NCBI GenBank assembly: GCA_038845865.1 | Contig: JAWBQJ010000005.1 | Coordinates: forward strand, 60,636-124,635 | From: Desulfurococcaceae archaeon | GTDB taxonomy: Archaea > Thermoproteota > Thermoprotei_A > Sulfolobales > Desulfurococcaceae | Reading direction: 5' to 3' | Length of the DNA stretch: 64,000 bases | Notes under the pieces: generated by a model | What the model was told of the DNA's origin: nothing | Seen by the model: the letters and a program-made list of their open reading frames with translations, nothing else | Database searches by the model: none | Shown: in pieces, positions 62,680 to 64,000 of the stretch | Layout of the letters: each line of letters starts with the position of its first letter | How positions within the stretch are numbered: the stretch's first letter is position 1 | Position numbers and translations under genes: made by a program

Positions 62680-63639
62680 CTAAGCCCTTATAGCGACCTT
62701 GAAGTACTCGGGCTTTAGCGACTCTTCAAACGCTTCCCTGCCATCGTCCAGTTTGTAGACCCTGTCCAGCCTCGGTACTACTTTTCCGCCGACAAGTAGC
62801 TTCACGGCGTACTTGAATTCCCTGAAAGTACCGCACCTAGAGCACACTATTTCGGCTTCTTTCACCACCATCGAAGTCATATTAGCATGCGCCCCCGTCC
62901 CCGGTGTTGACTTCAAGTGTATTATGCCGCGTGGCTTAACGAGTCTAATAGCCGTATTTAACGCGTTGGGATCGCCGCTGACCTCAAACACGACGTCATA
63001 CGTGGATTCCACGAGCTCGCTGGAATGCACAATTCCATCTACAAGGTCTTTAAAGTGCTTTGCCTTGACGCTGCCTTCCCTTACAACAAGCTCTACGTGC
63101 AGTTCGTAGAGCTTCTTGAGTGCCTGTACTACAAGCCACGCAAGGTTGCCCGTACCAATGACAGCGACTTTATCTCCAGGCTTAGGAGGTCTAAGCATTA
63201 GGGCCCTTAAAACGGCCGCTAGGGGCTCCACGAATATACCCATTTCTGGAGGCCCGGGATATACGTGCAACGCCTCTACTGGCGCTATAAAGTACTCTGC
63301 CATGCCACCATCAAGGTCTATTCCGAGGGTCTTCTTGCCCGTGCAGTGTGTGTAGAGTCCTAGCCTACAGTACTCGCACTTACCGCAAGGAAAGTTTATT
63401 TCGGGGACAACTCGTTTACCTTTAAGCTCTTCCGACCCCTCAACCACCACGCCTACAACTTCGTGTCCCGGTATTAATGGTGTTTTAAGTAACTTGTAGG
63501 TACCAGTATAGAATGCTTTGTCTGTGCCGCATATACCCACAAGCTCCGTCTTCACTAAAACCCAGCCTCGAGGCAGTACGGGTACACTTGTACCTGTTAC
63601 TTCAAGTTTTCTAGGCCCGTAGAGCACTATAGCCTTCAC
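62680..63639 (-). CDS. Zinc-dependent medium-chain alcohol/polyol dehydrogenase
   Basis: 319 residues. Catalytic zinc ligands Cys37 (GICGTD), His59 and Glu60 (GHE); structural zinc Cys85, Cys88, Cys91, Cys99 (CGKCEYC...HC). The NAD(P) motif is AVIGTGNLA, slightly off the GxGxxG norm. Similar to threonine or sorbitol dehydrogenases, but shorter. Oxidises an alcohol with NAD(P). Single gene; the substrate is not predictable. Confidence 0.87.
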   Translation of the reverse strand: MKAIVLYGPRKLEVTGTSVPVLPRGWVLVKTELVGICGTDKAFYTGTYKLLKTPLIPGHEVVGVVVEGSEELKGKRVVPEINFPCGKCEYCRLGLYTHCTGKKTLGIDLDGGMAEYFIAPVEALHVYPGPPEMGIFVEPLAAVLRALMLRPPKPGDKVAVIGTGNLAWLVVQALKKLYELHVELVVREGSVKAKHFKDLVDGIVHSSELVESTYDVVFEVSGDPNALNTAIRLVKPRGIIHLKSTPGTGAHANMTSMVVKEAEIVCSRCGTFREFKYAVKLLVGGKVVPRLDRVYKLDDGREAFEESLKPEYFKVAIRA

Positions 63640-63789
63640 TTAGACCACCAACAAGCTGTAATTCGTGACCAGATAGTAAAAAGATGAACTTATATTAAGA
63701 GCACGCTACACTTTAAAGCACAAATAGGACTCCTGGCGCCTTAGTTCCCATTAAGAGACGTAAGGCTCTCACAGAGAAAACACAAAGTG

Positions 63790-63799
63790 CATATATAAG
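63790..63799 (+). promoter_or_regulatory. TATA box of the right-edge gene
   Basis: CATATATAAG, centred near 63795, predicts transcription from about 63821, and a GGTGGTG SD lies at 63826-63832. Confidence 0.5.
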
Positions 63800-63836
63800 C
63801 CTCACCTTCATTAATGTGATTAATGGGTGGTGTAAT

Positions 63837-64000
63837 ATTAAGGCTATAACCACTCGAACTATTGCGATAATCGTAGCTATTATTGTCATTGTTGCTATCG
63901 TGGCTGCTGTTATTGTGACTATGCCTCCGGCGGCTCCTCCTACAACACCAACTCCAACACCTACACCCACACCAACACCTACAACTCCAACACCCACACC
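63837..64000 (+). CDS. Partial secreted binding-protein-like N-terminus with Thr-Pro stalk
   Basis: The edge cuts this gene. The frame encodes a basic start (KAITTR), one long hydrophobic helix of Ile/Val/Ala (about 20 residues), then PPAAPP and a (Thr-Pro)n run. This plan is typical of archaeal extracellular solute-binding proteins of ABC transporters. After the SD the frame has only an ATT (63837) as near-cognate start; a GTG at 63816 is in frame but lies before the predicted transcript start. Function beyond secretion cannot be told. Confidence 0.55.
   Translation, partial: MKAITTRTIAIIVAIIVIVAIVAAVIVTMPPAAPPTTPTPTPTPTPTPTTPTPT

Noticed and set aside
63713..63997. Minus-strand Gly/Val-rich frame at the right edge
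   Set aside because: It is the complement of the Thr-Pro repeat coding region on the + strand; the GVGVGV pattern is an artefact.

Overview
The window looks like the chromosome of a hyperthermophilic Thermoproteota (crenarchaeal) organism, most likely Desulfurococcales-like. The evidence is a crenarchaeal single-OB-fold SSB, a GINS23-MCM operon, separate clamp-loader large and small subunits, AAGGTG-type Shine-Dalgarno (SD) sites with many GTG/TTG starts, and TTTAAA/TATATAA boxes about 26 bases before inferred transcript starts. Species cannot be named from sequence alone. I see no tRNA, rRNA, CRISPR array or intact insertion sequence.

Layout. 0-7 kb: a partial coiled-coil gene, a PPC/DUF296 protein, and a MoxR-centred envelope cluster (MoxR and DUF58 on +; DUF4129-like, two small membrane proteins and DUF4350-like on -). 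7-14.3 kb: a DUF169 protein, an MFS exporter, then a tungsten module of aldehyde:ferredoxin oxidoreductase, its 16-cysteine ferredoxin partner and a molybdate/tungstate ABC transporter. 14.3-19.7 kb: an accessory-looking stretch with a gene-poor segment, a membrane-tethered winged-helix protein, an S/T-stalk surface protein, an Mrr-like PD-(D/E)XK protein and a NosD-like beta-helix surface protein. 19.7-23 kb: a HemN-like radical SAM enzyme, an EamA transporter and a JAMM-motif protein. 23-29 kb: pstSCAB-phoU and a DASS anion transporter. 29-35.5 kb: an M20 hydrolase, an M29/NicX-like metalloprotein, XdhC/CoxI, and a RavA-ViaA-type MoxR/VWA pair.

35.5-43.5 kb: DUF123 nuclease-like protein, SSB coupled to a PqqD-like protein, pyrD-pyrK-pyrE-pyrF, a purine-type phosphoribosyltransferase, a FAD dehydrogenase coupled to purA. 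43.5-50.2 kb: thiI with a rhodanese tail, both RFC subunits, GINS and MCM, an information-processing core. 50.5-59.4 kb: a catabolic island with an OFA-family transporter, a hydantoin-racemase-like enzyme, two DUF917 proteins, an M29 metallopeptidase-like protein, a nitroreductase, a DUF6092-like protein, an NCS1 permease and a small membrane partner, which together suggest uptake and breakdown of a hydantoin-like or other N-heterocycle. 59.5-64 kb: a divergent NfeD-protease/stomatin pair, an unknown protein, a zinc alcohol dehydrogenase, and the start of a secreted protein with a Thr-Pro stalk.

Most notable points: the two M29-fold paralogues have different metal-ligand sets, one peptidase-like and one resembling NicX dioxygenase; the heterocycle island; the RavA-ViaA pair beside XdhC; a 53-residue membrane ORF locked by overlaps into the MoxR cluster; a JAMM-motif protein of unknown role; and two edge genes whose only SD-placed starts are non-canonical codons.
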